A stretch of DNA of 45,736 bases from Rhodocyclaceae bacterium (GCA_020445785.1 JAGRFZ010000067.1:1-45736); one strand, 5' to 3'; shown: positions 1 through 8,481, numbered from the stretch's first letter. Program-made: numbers and translations. Notes: generated by a model from the sequence alone, not told the origin.

Positions 1-462
1 GTCTATGCCGCCGGCGACGTCACCGAGGCGCCCGATCTCTTGACCGGCGAGAACATCGTCTCGGCAATCCAGCCCAACGCCGCAGACCAGGGCCGCATCG
101 CTGCGCTCGGCATGGCTGGGCGCAAGGTCGAGTTGCCCGGCGTATTGCCGATCAACGTGCTCGACACGCTGGGCCTGATCTCGGTGTCCTTCGGCCAATG
201 GTGGGGCGAGACGCCCGAGAACGACGGCAGCGGCGTCGAACTGGCCGACGAGGGCCTGTGGCGATACCTCAGCCTGCAGTTCCAGGGCGACGTGCTGATC
301 GGCGCGACCGCGATCGGTCGTACCGATCAGGTCGGCGTGCTGCGCGGCCTCATTCAGAACCGGACCCCGCTCGGCAAATGGAAGGACGTCCTGATGGACA
401 ATCCGACCCGCTTTGTGGACGCCTACATCGCCACCAGTCAGCCGGTGTCGATCGCCGCCTGA
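1..462 (+). CDS. FAD/NAD(P)-dependent oxidoreductase, C-terminal part (probable FAD subunit of an aldehyde oxidoreductase)
   Basis: The reading frame is open from the first base, so the start lies outside the window. The first visible residues, VYAAGDVTEA, are the second FAD-contact motif of pyridine-nucleotide disulfide oxidoreductases (the Ala-Gly-Asp that binds the flavin). About 150 residues follow to the TGA, the size of the C-terminal interface domain. The next gene encodes a MoaD-like sulfur carrier. A flavoprotein followed by MoaD is the arrangement seen around the FAD subunit of tungsten aldehyde oxidoreductases such as the Aromatoleum AOR, where this subunit passes electrons to NAD. 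The oxidoreductase fold is clear; the AOR assignment rests on context and needs the upstream genes. Rubredoxin or nitrite reductase flavoproteins are the alternatives. Confidence 0.75.
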   Translation, partial: VYAAGDVTEAPDLLTGENIVSAIQPNAADQGRIAALGMAGRKVELPGVLPINVLDTLGLISVSFGQWWGETPENDGSGVELADEGLWRYLSLQFQGDVLIGATAIGRTDQVGVLRGLIQNRTPLGKWKDVLMDNPTRFVDAYIATSQPVSIAA

Positions 463-560
463 CTTCATTCCCGAACGCGGCAGCCCGGTCTTTGCCGGCG
501 CTGTCGCGAACTCCCGACCGTGCCGGCTGTCCCAACGGCGCCCCACCATCGGATCCGCGC

Positions 561-812
561 ATGAACATCACGCTCAAGCTGTTTGCGACCCTCACCGACT
601 ACCTGCCTGCCGACGCGAAGGGCAATATCGCGCAGTTGCAGTTGGACGACGACACGCCCCTCGGCACCCTGCTCGACGACCTGAAGCTGCCCGAAAAGCT
701 GGTCCATCTGGTGCTGGTCAATGGCGCCTACGTGGCGCCCGACGCACGCGCCCGGCATCCCCTCGTCGACGGCGACACGCTGGCGATCTGGCCACCGGTG
801 GCGGGCGGCTGA
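561..812 (+). CDS. MoaD/ThiS-family sulfur carrier
   Basis: This 83-residue protein has the ubiquitin-like beta-grasp layout of MoaD: an N-terminal strand MNITLKLFATL, a central LVNGAYV, a DGDTLAIWPPVAGG tail and the C-terminal Gly-Gly that is adenylated and thiocarboxylated. MoaD proteins donate sulfur for the dithiolene of molybdopterin. Dedicated copies beside tungsten aldehyde oxidoreductases are thought to serve that enzyme's cofactor. The gene follows the flavoprotein by about 100 bp on the same strand and is followed within 6 bp by another small gene, so the three probably form one transcript. The ATG at 561 is chosen because it places the beta-grasp strand at the N-terminus. The family is confident; the specific role is inferred from context. 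Confidence 0.88.
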   Translation: MNITLKLFATLTDYLPADAKGNIAQLQLDDDTPLGTLLDDLKLPEKLVHLVLVNGAYVAPDARARHPLVDGDTLAIWPPVAGG

Positions 813-817
813 CGTCC

Positions 818-1105
818 GTGCCGGGCACGGAATTCGAGCGCGACGTTTCGGCCACGCTCGACGAACTCGCGGCTTGGATCGCCAAGGCCTACCCCGAGGC
901 CGAGCAACGGGGTGCCGGCGACTATCGGATCACTCATCGCGACGCCGTGTTGGAACTCCTGGCCACGCCTGGCCCGGAACGAAAGATCGCACTATTGCGC
1001 CTGCCGACCCTCGGCATTCGCTACCGTTTCACCGCAGGCGCGGCCGACGACCGGGCGGCCCTGCTCGAGCGGCTCGACCTATACATGCACCGCGGCGGCG
1101 GCTGA
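818..1105 (+). CDS. Small hypothetical protein downstream of MoaD-like gene
   Basis: A 95-residue protein can be read from a GTG 6 bp after the MoaD-like stop codon. I do not recognise the family. The sequence looks real: an acidic amphipathic N-terminus (SATLDELAAWIAKAYPEAE), two beta-like segments (ITHRDAVLELLA and IALLRLPTLGIRYRFTAG) and a C-terminus ending MHRGGG. The compact alpha-beta pattern and tight spacing suggest a partner of the MoaD-like protein, perhaps in cofactor maturation or enzyme assembly; that is inference. The polyglycine end resembles the MoaD tail but could be coincidence. The other frames here give only low-complexity arginine-rich translations. Confidence 0.6.
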   Translation: MPGTEFERDVSATLDELAAWIAKAYPEAEQRGAGDYRITHRDAVLELLATPGPERKIALLRLPTLGIRYRFTAGAADDRAALLERLDLYMHRGGG

Positions 1106-1222
1106 CGGGTCGCCACAGCGGCCCCAGGTGCGCCCGATGGGCATGTCCGCGCCCGAGGTACCCCTTAAGACGCAAGGCATGTCTGCCATGGTGAGTTCGA
1201 ATCCAAGCGAGGATCGCTCACC

Positions 1223-2536
1223 ATGTTCGCCCGCTTCACGATCGAGCGCCCGCTCGTGGCCGGCTGCGTCGCGGTACTGCTTTGCCCCACCCTGTTCTCG
1301 ATCTTTTCCCATGCGCTATCGACCGACGCACACCTGGCGGCCAGCGAAGGCAGGATGCTCGAAGTGTCGGTGTTGCAAGCCAAGGAGGTCGGCTTCCACG
1401 CCATCCAGGTCCAACAATTCCTGACCGACGCGCCCGCCATCGGAGCCCAGGAACCGATTGCCGAGGCCGCCCAATCCCGCGATCTGGCGCTGGCCGGCAT
1501 ATGCCGGCTTGCCGCCCACGCGGGCCGCGGAGCTCGAGCCCTTCGGCCCGGCGGTCCATCGATTGTTCGACACCGGTGTCGAAATGGCCGGGCGCTATCT
1601 GCGCCAGGGCCGGCAAGCGGGCAAACCCCTGATGAAGAGGCCCGGCGGCTTCGACGAGCAGGCGGGCGCCTTGGCCGCGCAGATCGACACGGTGGTCGCC
1701 GGGCTGGGCATTCGCTCGGCCGACCGTCTCGAGGAAGCCACCGATTCGCTGGCCTGGATGCGCACACTGACCTCCCGTGTCGGCGCCGGCATGCTGCTCG
1801 CGACCGCCCTCGCGGCGGTGATCGCTCAGCGCATGAATCTACGACCGCAGCTCCGACGGCGCGATTCGATGATCGACGTTGCCGACGGCGAAGGGAATTC
1901 ACCCGCCAGCTCGACGCCAGCGGACACAGCGAGATCGCCCAGGTCAGCCGCAGCTTCAATCGCTTCGCCTCGCGCGTCCGCGAAACCATCGCCCAGGCAG
2001 CCGAGGGCAGTGCCGGCCTGGCCCTGAAGAGCGACGCACTGCCCCGCTCGGCAATCGGAACCCGGCAGGACATGCAGCGCCTGAACGACCTGACCGAGGC
2101 GGCCACTTCCGCCATCGTCCAGATGGATGCGAATGTCCAGGAGGTCGCCGAGAGCAGGGTCTTTGCTGCGGAGTCGGCCCGTGCCGCCAACGACAAGGCG
2201 GCAGAGGGCCGAGCCGTGACGGAGCGTGCGATCGGCGAGATCCGCCATGTCGCGGAAGGCGTCCAACAGGCGGCCGAAAGCATGCGCGCGCTCGAGAACG
2301 ACGTCCAGGAGGTCAGTGAAACCCTCAACGTGATCCGCGAAATCGCTGCCCAGACCAACCTGCTGGCGCTCAATGCGGAAATCGAGGCGGCCCGGGCCGG
2401 CGAGCAAGGCCGGGGGTTTGCCGTGGTTGCCGACCGCACGGCGGCCGGCGCCGACCAAGCCACGAACGACATGGTCGAGATGGCGTCCAGCATGGCCCAC
2501 CTCGAGTCGCCGGTTGCCCGCTTCAAGACAGACTGA
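1223..2536 (+). pseudogene. Methyl-accepting chemotaxis protein, frameshifted and internally deleted
   Basis: The start is intact: a membrane segment (LVAGCVAVLLCPTLFSIF) and the beginning of a periplasmic sensor domain. Near 1500 homology leaves frame 2 and continues in frame 3 (FGPAVHRLFDTGVEMAGRY, then a second membrane segment and a worn HAMP start ending VADGEGN near 1887). It then returns to frame 2 with TRQLDASGHSEIAQVSRSFN, the second HAMP helix. The signalling tip IREIAAQTNLLALNAEIEAA is intact, but directly after AVVAD the usual EVR-LA-RT segment and the following methylation helix are missing. The protein resumes at TNDMVEMASS and ends early at VARFKTD. Two frame changes plus a deletion make a dead gene more likely than a single sequencing error. 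Confidence 0.85.
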
Positions 2537-2684
2537 CCCCGGTCGGGCCGGCCCCTCCGGCCGGCTCGACGCTGCCCGTGACGGTGACCCGGGTTACATA
2601 CCGTGGTCCGCATTCGCGGCATATTTCGGTCATCGCCGGCTGCAACGCGCCGGCCGAAAATTTCCGACACCGAGGAGATGGACC

Positions 2685-3242
2685 GTGATCATCCGCAAGT
2701 TCCTGACAGGCGCCTTCTGCGCACTGTCATTGTCCACCAGCGTGCCGGCCCAGGCCGAGGGCTGGCGATTCGCACCCCTGTTTACCGACGCCGACTTCCG
2801 TCTCGAGCCCGCCCTTGCGCTGACCGTCGGATCGGTTCGCCCGCAGCACGGAGACGATGACTCGCTGACCGCCTTCGGCCTCGAGGCCAACTTCAACTGC
2901 GGCTTGCTACAGTCGCCCGACAACCGCATTCGCAGCCATCTTTCGCTCAGTCGTATCGACGACGACGGCCTCGAGGTGACGACCCTCGCACTCTCGCCGC
3001 GCTACACGGCACCGCTCACCACGGGCCTCTCGATCGGTGTCGGCCCCAGTCTTGCTCTGCTGCAGGTCGACAGCGGCCGGCGGGACGAGAACCTGTTCGG
3101 ATACGGTGTCGCCGCCGGCCTCGACTACCGCGCCGGCAGCTTGTACGCCGGCGCCGACCTGCGCTACCAGGAGACCACCGAGGAACGTGACCTGGCGTTT
3201 GCGAATTGGGCCGTGACTGCCAAGATCGGCGTCAACTTCTAG
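2685..3242 (+). CDS. Small outer-membrane beta-barrel-like protein
   Basis: A 185-residue protein starts at a GTG preceded by GAGGAG at a good distance. Residues 1-24 form a signal peptide (IIRKFLTGAFCALSLSTS, then VPAQA). The mature part alternates polar and hydrophobic residues in short strands (ALALTVGSV, LTAFGLEANFN, VTTLALSPRYTA, LSIGVGPSLALLQV, FGYGVAAGLDYRAG) and ends IGVNF, with a C-terminal Phe as in outer-membrane barrels. About eight strands can be drawn, like OmpA/OmpX-size or lipid A deacylase-like barrels, but I cannot name the family. It stands alone after the broken chemotaxis gene, and its 3' end overlaps the convergent acetyltransferase gene by 11 bp. Regulation is not evident. 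Confidence 0.7.
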   Translation: MIIRKFLTGAFCALSLSTSVPAQAEGWRFAPLFTDADFRLEPALALTVGSVRPQHGDDDSLTAFGLEANFNCGLLQSPDNRIRSHLSLSRIDDDGLEVTTLALSPRYTAPLTTGLSIGVGPSLALLQVDSGRRDENLFGYGVAAGLDYRAGSLYAGADLRYQETTEERDLAFANWAVTAKIGVNF

Positions 3243-3723
3243 GCCGCGGCAATTCCGCCACCATGCGGAAATTCGTCAGCCGACACGGCCCGCGCGGCAC
3301 ATGCTGCCGAGCGAGCACGCGAAAACCCGCCGCCTCGAACACCGGTCGGGCCAGCAGGCTGGCGTGACACTCCAGATGCCACCAGCGACGATCGTGCGCG
3401 CGAGACAAGGCGGCGGCCAGCAGGGCCCGGCCGACGCCCTGCCGCGCGAAGTCCGGCTCGACGAACAACAGATCGACGACGCCGGGGGATCGCAATGCGA
3501 CGAATCCCGCCAGTCGGCCATCGACACCTGCGACGATCACGTCGGCATCTGCCAGCCGCCGGGCCCAGCTCGCTTCGTCGGGCACGGTCGACAGCCAGGC
3601 ATCGATCTGCTCGGCGCTGTAGCAGCTACGCGCCGATTGTCGAATCGCGCGCCGAAGCAAGTCCAACAAGGCTTCCGGCGCCTGGCCGTGCCATCGCCGA
3701 AGCCGCAGATTCGATCCCGTCAC
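3232..3723 (-). CDS. GNAT-family N-acetyltransferase
   Basis: The central VDLLFVEPDFARQGVGRALL is the GNAT acetyl-CoA motif A (R/Q-x-x-G-x-G/A). It is preceded by the strand DVIVAGVDGRLAGFVALR and followed by the motif B region with HLECHASLLARPVFEAAGF. This is a small single-domain acetyltransferase moving the acetyl group of acetyl-CoA to an amine of unknown identity. I chose the GTG at 3723 because GGAG lies just upstream and the first strand NLRLRRW begins a few residues later. A GTG at 3759 would add 12 residues but has no visible ribosome site. The gene is divergent from the rhodanese gene and convergent with the barrel protein. The substrate cannot be predicted. Confidence 0.88.
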   Translation of the reverse strand: MTGSNLRLRRWHGQAPEALLDLLRRAIRQSARSCYSAEQIDAWLSTVPDEASWARRLADADVIVAGVDGRLAGFVALRSPGVVDLLFVEPDFARQGVGRALLAAALSRAHDRRWWHLECHASLLARPVFEAAGFRVLARQHVPRGPCRLTNFRMVAELPRPRS

Positions 3724-3795
3724 GGCCCGCTCCGGGCACGTCGATCGTGACTGGACCACAATAAGGATGACACTCCCGTCGCAGAGGATTCCACG

Positions 3796-4206
3796 ATGAA
3801 GAAGACGCTCCTTTCAGTAATCCTGTTGGCCATGTCGAGCACGTGCCTCGCCGAGATCGTGACGATCGAGGTCGAGGACCTGGGCGAACTCGTCTCGCGC
3901 GGCGTGCCACTGGTCGACGTCCGCACTGCCGGCGAATGGCAGGAGACCGGCATCGTGCCCGGCAGTCGCACACTGACCTATTTCGATGAGCAGGGCCGAT
4001 CCGATCCGGAAGCCTGGATGCGAGAATTCCAGTCGATTGCCGGCCCCGACGACGAGGTCGCGATCATCTGTCGCAGCGGCGCCCGGAGCCGGGCCGTCGC
4101 CGAGTTTCTCGACAAGGAACGCAGGTACAGCCGGGTCTACACGGTCGGTGGTGGCGTGGTCGGCTGGAAGGCACTGGGCCGACCCACGGTTGATCCACAG
4201 CGCTGA
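3796..4206 (+). CDS. Periplasmic rhodanese-like protein
   Basis: The 136-residue protein has a signal peptide of about 19 residues (MKKTLLSVILLAMSSTCLA) and then a single rhodanese domain. The substrate-entry motif VPLVDVRTAGEW and the active-site loop IICRSGARSRAVAEFL, with catalytic Cys followed by Arg-Ser-Gly-Ala-Arg-Ser, are both intact, as is the closing GGVVGWKALG. Such proteins carry sulfane sulfur as a cysteine persulfide; an exported copy may act in thiosulfate or sulfide handling or in thiol homeostasis, but the physiological donor and acceptor are unknown. AGAGG lies upstream of the ATG. The gene is divergent from the acetyltransferase with about 70 bp between start codons. Confidence 0.93.
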   Translation: MKKTLLSVILLAMSSTCLAEIVTIEVEDLGELVSRGVPLVDVRTAGEWQETGIVPGSRTLTYFDEQGRSDPEAWMREFQSIAGPDDEVAIICRSGARSRAVAEFLDKERRYSRVYTVGGGVVGWKALGRPTVDPQR

Positions 4207-4356
4207 TTCAACACGTCCACATCGACCCTTCGCCGTCACGGCCGCCCCGCAGACCCGGAGCCCATCGGCGGCGCGCCCTGCCCTCGCGCGCGTGCGGCGG
4301 CCGCTACGACCGAAGCCGGATAGAATAGCGTCTCGATATCGCTTGCGGGGCGCCGG

Positions 4357-4617
4357 ATGCTCTTCTTTCCCGAGTTGATCCAGGAACTGGAAGTCTTGTC
4401 GCGGTTCGATCCGGGCAACCACCAACAGGGCATCAAGATCCACGGCAGCGCCGACCGCGAGGTGATCGAAGCCACCCGTCGGCTCTTTCACAAAGGTCTG
4501 ATCAGCCAGGCCGACGGCGGCTACCTGACCAGCCTCGGCCTGGAGGTGGTCGAGCATCTCCAGGCGACCCTGACCATTCTTTCCAGCGCCTGCCCGGCCC
4601 CGGCCGGGCGCGACTGA
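4357..4617 (+). CDS. TIGR02647-family conserved protein
   Basis: This 86-residue protein begins MLFFPELIQELEVLSRFD and contains GIKIHGSADREVIEATRRLF followed by HKGLISQADGGYLTSLG. That matches my recollection of the TIGR02647 family of small proteins found mainly in Pseudomonas and relatives. The C-terminal half looks like a winged-helix: a helix, then GLISQADGGYLTSLGLEVVEH as wing and closing helix, so nucleic-acid binding is plausible but unproven. It lies alone between the rhodanese gene and the convergent sigma-54 regulator, with 25 bp to that gene's stop codon. A GC-rich perfect inverted repeat covers its last codons but has no T-run. Confidence 0.85.
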   Translation: MLFFPELIQELEVLSRFDPGNHQQGIKIHGSADREVIEATRRLFHKGLISQADGGYLTSLGLEVVEHLQATLTILSSACPAPAGRD

Positions 4618-4642
4618 GGCGGCAGCGACGCCGCCGGTCACG

Positions 4643-6676
4643 TCACATGCGGCCGAGCTTGCGATACAGGGTGTTGCGGCTGATACCGAGCCGGCGGGCG
4701 GCGGCCGAAACGTTGCCCTGACAGTCGGCCAGCACCCGCTCGATCGCGCGCAGTTCGATGACCTCCAGCGATTCCCCGGACGCGGCCGGTGCGGACGCGC
4801 TCACCGGCCGCCCCAAGGCAGCAGGCGACATCTGCGGTGCCTGCTCGAAGCGCTCGGACGAGACGTCGCTGTCGCATTCGATGGCGAACAGCTCCTCGGG
4901 CAGATGTGCCGCCGTGATCTCGCTTTCGTCGGGATCGAGCAGCGCGAGCGCCACCCGCAACACGTTCTGCAACTGACGGATGTTGCCGGGCCAGCCGTAG
5001 CGCGCAAAGAAATCGTGGACTTCGTCGGACACCAGGACCAACTGCCCGGGTTCCGCCTCCATCTCGATGATGGTGTCGATCAGGCTGCGAATGTCCGAAC
5101 GCTCGCGCAGTGACGGCAAGGTCACGGTCAATCCGTTCACCCGGTAGTAGAGGTCCTGGCGGAAGGCGCCCGAGCGTACCGCTTCGGGCAGGTTGCGGTG
5201 GGTTGCGCAAACCAGCGAAATGTCTACCGGCACCGACTTGATCCCACCCAGCGGCACGACGATGCGCTCCTGCAGGACCCGTAACAGGCGCGCCTGCAGC
5301 GAGAGCGGCATGTCGCCGATTTCGTCCAGGAACAGCGTGCCGCCACTGGCCTGCTGAATCTTGCCGGTGTAGCCCTCTTTGCGAGCCCCGGTGAACGCGC
5401 CGCCGACATAGCCGAAGAGCTCCGATTCGATCAGGTTCTCGGGAATTGCCGCGCAATTGAGGGCAACGAACGGCTTGTCCCGGCGCGGACCGCTGTGGTG
5501 GAAAGCCTTGGCGAACATCTCCTTGCCGACGCCGGATTCGCCCAGGATCAGCAGGGGAATGTCCTTGCCCACGACCTTGCTGGCACGCTGCACCGCAGCG
5601 CGAAGTCGCGAATCTCCCGTGTCCAGACAGGATAACGTCGGCGTCTCGGGGGTTTCGCAGCCGCGCGTTCTGCGCGCCGGCGCCTCGTTGACCGCGGGGA
5701 TGGCCGGCGCCGCGGTGACCACGCTGCCGCGAGCGGTGGGCACCCGCATGCGGGCAAACACGCGCTCGCCCTGTCGCAGCGACAAGGAACTCAGGGTGTG
5801 GGGATCGCGCGCAGCGCGATCGACGAAGCAGCCGAACTCGCCCTCGAACAACAAGCTGAAATCGAGCTGGCCGATCATCGCCCGGCTGATGCCCAGGGCT
5901 TCGACTGCCGCCCGGTTCGCGGCCAGCAACGTGCCCTCCGGCGCGAACGCCAATACCCCTTCCTGCAGCGTGCCGACATACTCCATGCGCGGATGGAAGA
6001 ACACCAGATACTCCTGCGCGAATTCGGCTTCGAACAAGCGCTTTTCCATGATCTGGGAGGTCAGTCGGACGAGACCGAGGGTGTGGCGCTGATGGGCGCG
6101 GAAGTCGCCCGAGATGTCGAGCGCGCCCAACAGACGCCCGCGGGCGTCGAAGATCGGCGACGCACTACAGGTGAGGAAGCTGTTGCAGTCGAAGTAATGT
6201 TCGCTGCCGACGATCTCGACCGGCCGCTGTTCGACCAGCGCGGTACCGACCGCGTTGGTGCCGCGCATGGTTTCGGCCCACGAGGCACCGGGGCGAAGCG
6301 CCACCCGATTGGCGCGGTCGACGAACTCCGGGTCGCCGAGGCTCTCGAGCACCATGCCGGTGCTGTCGGACAGGATCACCACACTGCCGGTGGAACGGAT
6401 CTGCTCATACAGGTGATTCAGAATCCCCCGCGAATGGGACAGGAGAAAGGCGTTGCGCTCGTGCGCCTCACGCAGCGCCGCCTGCGCGGCACACTCGAGA
6501 TCGCCACCCCGAACGTCGTGATCGAGGCCGAGCTGGCGACAGCGCTGCCAGGATTTGACGATGCCGGCCGTGGCGACTTCGAGTGAATCGACCTTGTCCG
6601 TTCCTTCGAAGAACGCCCGTCGCGCATCGCGCACCTGGGCATCCCGCGCCTCCATCGGCAACACAAGTCCGCTCAT
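4643..6676 (-). CDS. AcoR-like sigma-54-dependent transcriptional activator (GAF-AAA+-Fis)
   Basis: This 677-residue regulator has an N-terminal sensory region with SWQRC near residue 42 and a GAF domain at about 90-220 ([39 protein letters not shown]). The AAA+ domain has Walker A GESGVGKE (379-386), the sigma-54 contact loop GAFTGA (426-431) and Walker [12 protein letters not shown] (445-455). A C-terminal Fis-type helix-turn-helix ends [20 protein letters not shown]. The architecture is that of AcoR and related activators of alcohol and acetoin metabolism. It is divergent from pedF, whose start is preceded by a sigma-54 promoter and an inverted repeat, so pedF is a likely direct target. 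The effector is unknown. Length and motifs are complete. A second activator of the same type lies at 17165-19009. Confidence 0.95.
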   Translation of the reverse strand: MSGLVLPMEARDAQVRDARRAFFEGTDKVDSLEVATAGIVKSWQRCRQLGLDHDVRGGDLECAAQAALREAHERNAFLLSHSRGILNHLYEQIRSTGSVVILSDSTGMVLESLGDPEFVDRANRVALRPGASWAETMRGTNAVGTALVEQRPVEIVGSEHYFDCNSFLTCSASPIFDARGRLLGALDISGDFRAHQRHTLGLVRLTSQIMEKRLFEAEFAQEYLVFFHPRMEYVGTLQEGVLAFAPEGTLLAANRAAVEALGISRAMIGQLDFSLLFEGEFGCFVDRAARDPHTLSSLSLRQGERVFARMRVPTARGSVVTAAPAIPAVNEAPARRTRGCETPETPTLSCLDTGDSRLRAAVQRASKVVGKDIPLLILGESGVGKEMFAKAFHHSGPRRDKPFVALNCAAIPENLIESELFGYVGGAFTGARKEGYTGKIQQASGGTLFLDEIGDMPLSLQARLLRVLQERIVVPLGGIKSVPVDISLVCATHRNLPEAVRSGAFRQDLYYRVNGLTVTLPSLRERSDIRSLIDTIIEMEAEPGQLVLVSDEVHDFFARYGWPGNIRQLQNVLRVALALLDPDESEITAAHLPEELFAIECDSDVSSERFEQAPQMSPAALGRPVSASAPAASGESLEVIELRAIERVLADCQGNVSAAARRLGISRNTLYRKLGRM

Positions 6677-6755
6677 AGCTTCTGGCTCTCCTCTCCTAGT
6701 TAGGATTTTTGTTGTTGTTATCGTTACTTACATTTCGGTGAAAGACCCTAACACC

Positions 6756-6772
6756 TGTTCCACATTGGAGCA
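6756..6772. promoter_or_regulatory. Candidate upstream activator site for pedF
   Basis: The inverted repeat TGTTCC-acatt-GGAGCA matches its own reverse complement at five of six arm positions. It lies about 145 bp upstream of the sigma-54 promoter of pedF, a usual distance for an enhancer site. The same TGTTCC-N5 layout occurs at 30926-30942 between two other sigma-54 promoters. A weaker relative starts at 6791 (TGCTCC-actac-TAGGCA). The rest of the 317-bp gap 6677-6993 contains an AT-rich stretch at about 6700-6745, which probably holds the regulator's own promoter, and no gene. Confidence 0.55.
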
Positions 6773-6916
6773 ATCCTGCACCGCAGCGAGTGCTCCACTA
6801 CTAGGCAAGGCCCATGCCACCCGTACGCGTGCATCCGTGCCGCAGCAACCGGCGAAGCCTCGACAGACGGGCCGTGGTGGCGCGCACGGCGCCTTCGCGG
6901 CGCGAACACGGCACCG

Positions 6917-6932
6917 TGGCATAGCCCTTGCA
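6917..6932 (+). promoter_or_regulatory. Sigma-54 (-24/-12) promoter of pedF
   Basis: TGGCATAGCCCTTGCA has the invariant GG and GC pairs of sigma-54 promoters at the correct spacing (TGGCAY-N5-TTGCA). It ends about 60 bp before the pedF ATG, downstream of the inverted repeat at 6756-6772 and next to a divergent sigma-54 activator gene. Confidence 0.85.
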
Positions 6933-6993
6933 CTTGGGTTCCTGCACGCCAGCAACAGGGCGACGACCGACCAACCAACGCAAGGAACTATTC

Positions 6994-7428
6994 ATGGCCA
7001 CCACTCAGAAGCCCCGCCGCGCGCTGCGAAGCGCCATTGCCATTGCCGCCTTTGGATTCGCCGGTAGCGTATTCGCCCATGGCGACGTGACGCCGCAGGC
7101 AGTCGACGTGACCTCACTCAAGCCGGTGGGCGACGAATGGCTCGAGAGCAATCCCTACCGGGGCGACAAGGAAGCGATCCGGATCGGCTCCTCCGCCTAC
7201 AACCAGAACTGCGCGCGCTGCCACGGTATCGAGGCCGTGTCGGGCGGCATCGCACCGGATCTGCGCTACCTGCCGGTCGAGGACGAGGGCGACGAGATCT
7301 TCATCATGCGCATTCGCAACGGCGCAACCCGAAACGGGCGCGTGTACATGCCGCCGTTCGAGGGTATCCTCCAGCAAGAGGCAATGTGGGCCATTCGGGC
7401 CTATCTGGAGACGGTGCATGAAGAATAG
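6994..7428 (+). CDS. pedF: Cytochrome c550 PedF
   Basis: This 144-residue protein has a signal peptide ending SVFA near residue 28, one c-type haem site C73-ARC-H77 and a likely distal Met in RVYMPPFEG (M119). The segments HGDVTPQAVD, YNQNCARCHGIE, GGIAPDLR and MWAIRAYLETVHEE are characteristic of the PedF cytochrome c550 family, the electron acceptor of PQQ-dependent ethanol dehydrogenases. It would act in the periplasm, carrying electrons from the quinoprotein towards the terminal oxidase. The ATG at 6994 is preferred over an upstream start because it opens the signal peptide and has AAGGAA upstream. It overlaps the next gene by 11 bp and has a sigma-54 promoter, so it is probably induced by alcohols. 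Confidence 0.94.
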   Translation: MATTQKPRRALRSAIAIAAFGFAGSVFAHGDVTPQAVDVTSLKPVGDEWLESNPYRGDKEAIRIGSSAYNQNCARCHGIEAVSGGIAPDLRYLPVEDEGDEIFIMRIRNGATRNGRVYMPPFEGILQQEAMWAIRAYLETVHEE

Positions 7429-8266
7429 GCGCGGCATTCTGCGCAGCATGGTGGCGCTGGCGCTGGCAATTGCCAGCGCCAGCGTGGCCGCCCTCGCCGA
7501 GCCGGTGGAGACGATGACACCGGGCCGGCTGCGGATCGCGGTATACGACGACTTCGCCCCCTACTCGGGCGGCGGCTCGGGGATCGACGTCGCGATCGGC
7601 CGGGAACTCGCCACCCGCCTGGGGCTCGAGCCCGAGCTGGTGGAGTTCGCGGCCGACGAGGACATGAACGACGATCTGCGCAACATGGTCTGGAAGGGTC
7701 ACTACCTGGGCACCCGGCCAGCCGACGTAATGCTGCACGTGCCGGTGGATCAGCGGCTCGCCGCACGCAACGAGCAGGTACGGATCTTCGGTCCATACCA
7801 CCTCGAGAGCCTTGCCGTGATCCGCGATCCGAAGCGCGTACCGCCTGTCACGGGATCGGCCGCGCGGGCCCTCGAAGTCTTCACCCGCGAGCGGATCGGC
7901 GTCGAAACCGCGACCCTGGCCGACGACTTCCTGCTTCAGGTCCTGAACGGCCGGCTTCGGGACAACGTCGTGCATTTCAAGACCGTCGCCGCGGCGGTCA
8001 AGGCCATGGAAGCCGGCGACGTCGTCGCCGTGATGGCGACGCGCGCCGAGATCGAGGGCGCCAGCCGCGACGTCGATCCACGCTTCGAACTGAGCGCGGT
8101 GAGGATGCCGGAACTGCGGATTCAGGGCTGGCCCCTGGGGATGGCCGTGAAAGCGGACGCCACCGCCCTCGCCGACGCCCTGTCCAAGGTCATGGCCGAC
8201 ATCCAGCGCGACGGCACGCTGGCGCGCATATTCAGCGACCACGGAGTGACACTGCAGAAGCCCTGA
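7418..8266 (+). CDS. Periplasmic binding protein of quinoprotein clusters (MxaJ/XoxJ-like)
   Basis: The 282-residue protein has a signal peptide (about residues 1-28) and then a type II periplasmic binding fold: LRIAVYDDFAPYSGGGSGIDVAIGREL at the start, DVMLHVPVD in the middle, FGPYHLESLAVI at the hinge, and a C-terminal LADALSKVMADIQRDGTLARIFSDHG. Family 3 solute-binding proteins of this kind (MoxJ/MxaJ, XoxJ) occur beside quinoprotein dehydrogenases, where they are thought to help the apoenzyme mature rather than serve a transporter. Overlap with pedF shows co-translation. No permease gene is adjacent. A strong terminator follows about 60 bp downstream. The assignment as a quinoprotein accessory is by fold and context; the exact ligand is unknown. 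Confidence 0.85.
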   Translation: MKNRRGILRSMVALALAIASASVAALAEPVETMTPGRLRIAVYDDFAPYSGGGSGIDVAIGRELATRLGLEPELVEFAADEDMNDDLRNMVWKGHYLGTRPADVMLHVPVDQRLAARNEQVRIFGPYHLESLAVIRDPKRVPPVTGSAARALEVFTRERIGVETATLADDFLLQVLNGRLRDNVVHFKTVAAAVKAMEAGDVVAVMATRAEIEGASRDVDPRFELSAVRMPELRIQGWPLGMAVKADATALADALSKVMADIQRDGTLARIFSDHGVTLQKP

Positions 8267-8324
8267 GCAAGGGCTCAGCCCGGCGCGCACTGCCCCCCGC
8301 CGGGCCCGCGACAACCGAAGTACG

Positions 8325-8366
8325 AGCACTGCGCGCCGGCGGCAACGCCGGCGCGCAGTGCTTTTT
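8325..8366 (+). terminator. Rho-independent terminator after the pedF operon
   Basis: A perfect 16-bp stem (8325-8340 with 8347-8362) with a 6-nt loop GGCAAC is followed by a T-run (TTTTT, then C). It lies about 60 bp after the stop codon of the binding-protein gene. On the opposite strand no T-run follows, so it acts for plus-strand transcripts. Confidence 0.93.
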
Positions 8367-8405
8367 CTTGGCCACCTTGCAGGCCGGATGCCTTATATAA
8401 GACAT

Positions 8406-8419
8406 TTGACCCAAGTCAA
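8406..8419. promoter_or_regulatory. FNR/Anr-type palindrome
   Basis: TTGAC-ccaa-GTCAA is a perfect 5-4-5 palindrome that differs from the FNR consensus TTGAT-N4-ATCAA only at the inner base of each arm; FNR/CRP-family sites (Anr, Dnr) often show TTGAC arms. TATATAA lies just to its left at 8394-8400. No annotated gene starts nearby on either strand, so what it would control is unclear. Confidence 0.45.
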
Positions 8420-8420
8420 A

Positions 8421-8441
8421 ATTGTCCAAGCATTGGGCAAT
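8421..8441. repeat. Inverted repeat, possible operator
   Basis: Arms ATTGTCCA and TGGGCAAT are complementary at seven of eight positions with a 5-nt spacer, directly after the FNR-like palindrome. There is no T-run, so it is not a terminator; it may be a protein-binding site. Confidence 0.3.
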
Positions 8442-8464
8442 CAGGCGCGCCAGATCTGAACGAT

Positions 8465-8481
8465 TGCTCCAGATTGCAGCA
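8465..8481. promoter_or_regulatory. Possible activator-type inverted repeat
   Basis: TGCTCC-agatt-GCAGCA has the 6-5-6 layout of the candidate activator sites at 6756 and 30926, with one arm mismatch. A weaker repeat with the same central AGATT follows at 8489-8505. No sigma-54 promoter with correct spacing was found next to it. Confidence 0.25.

Noticed and set aside
1165-2670. A 501-residue open frame on the minus strand across the chemotaxis receptor
   Set aside because: Ser/Arg/Ala-rich translation without recognisable motifs; the plus strand carries clear receptor homology although in broken frames.
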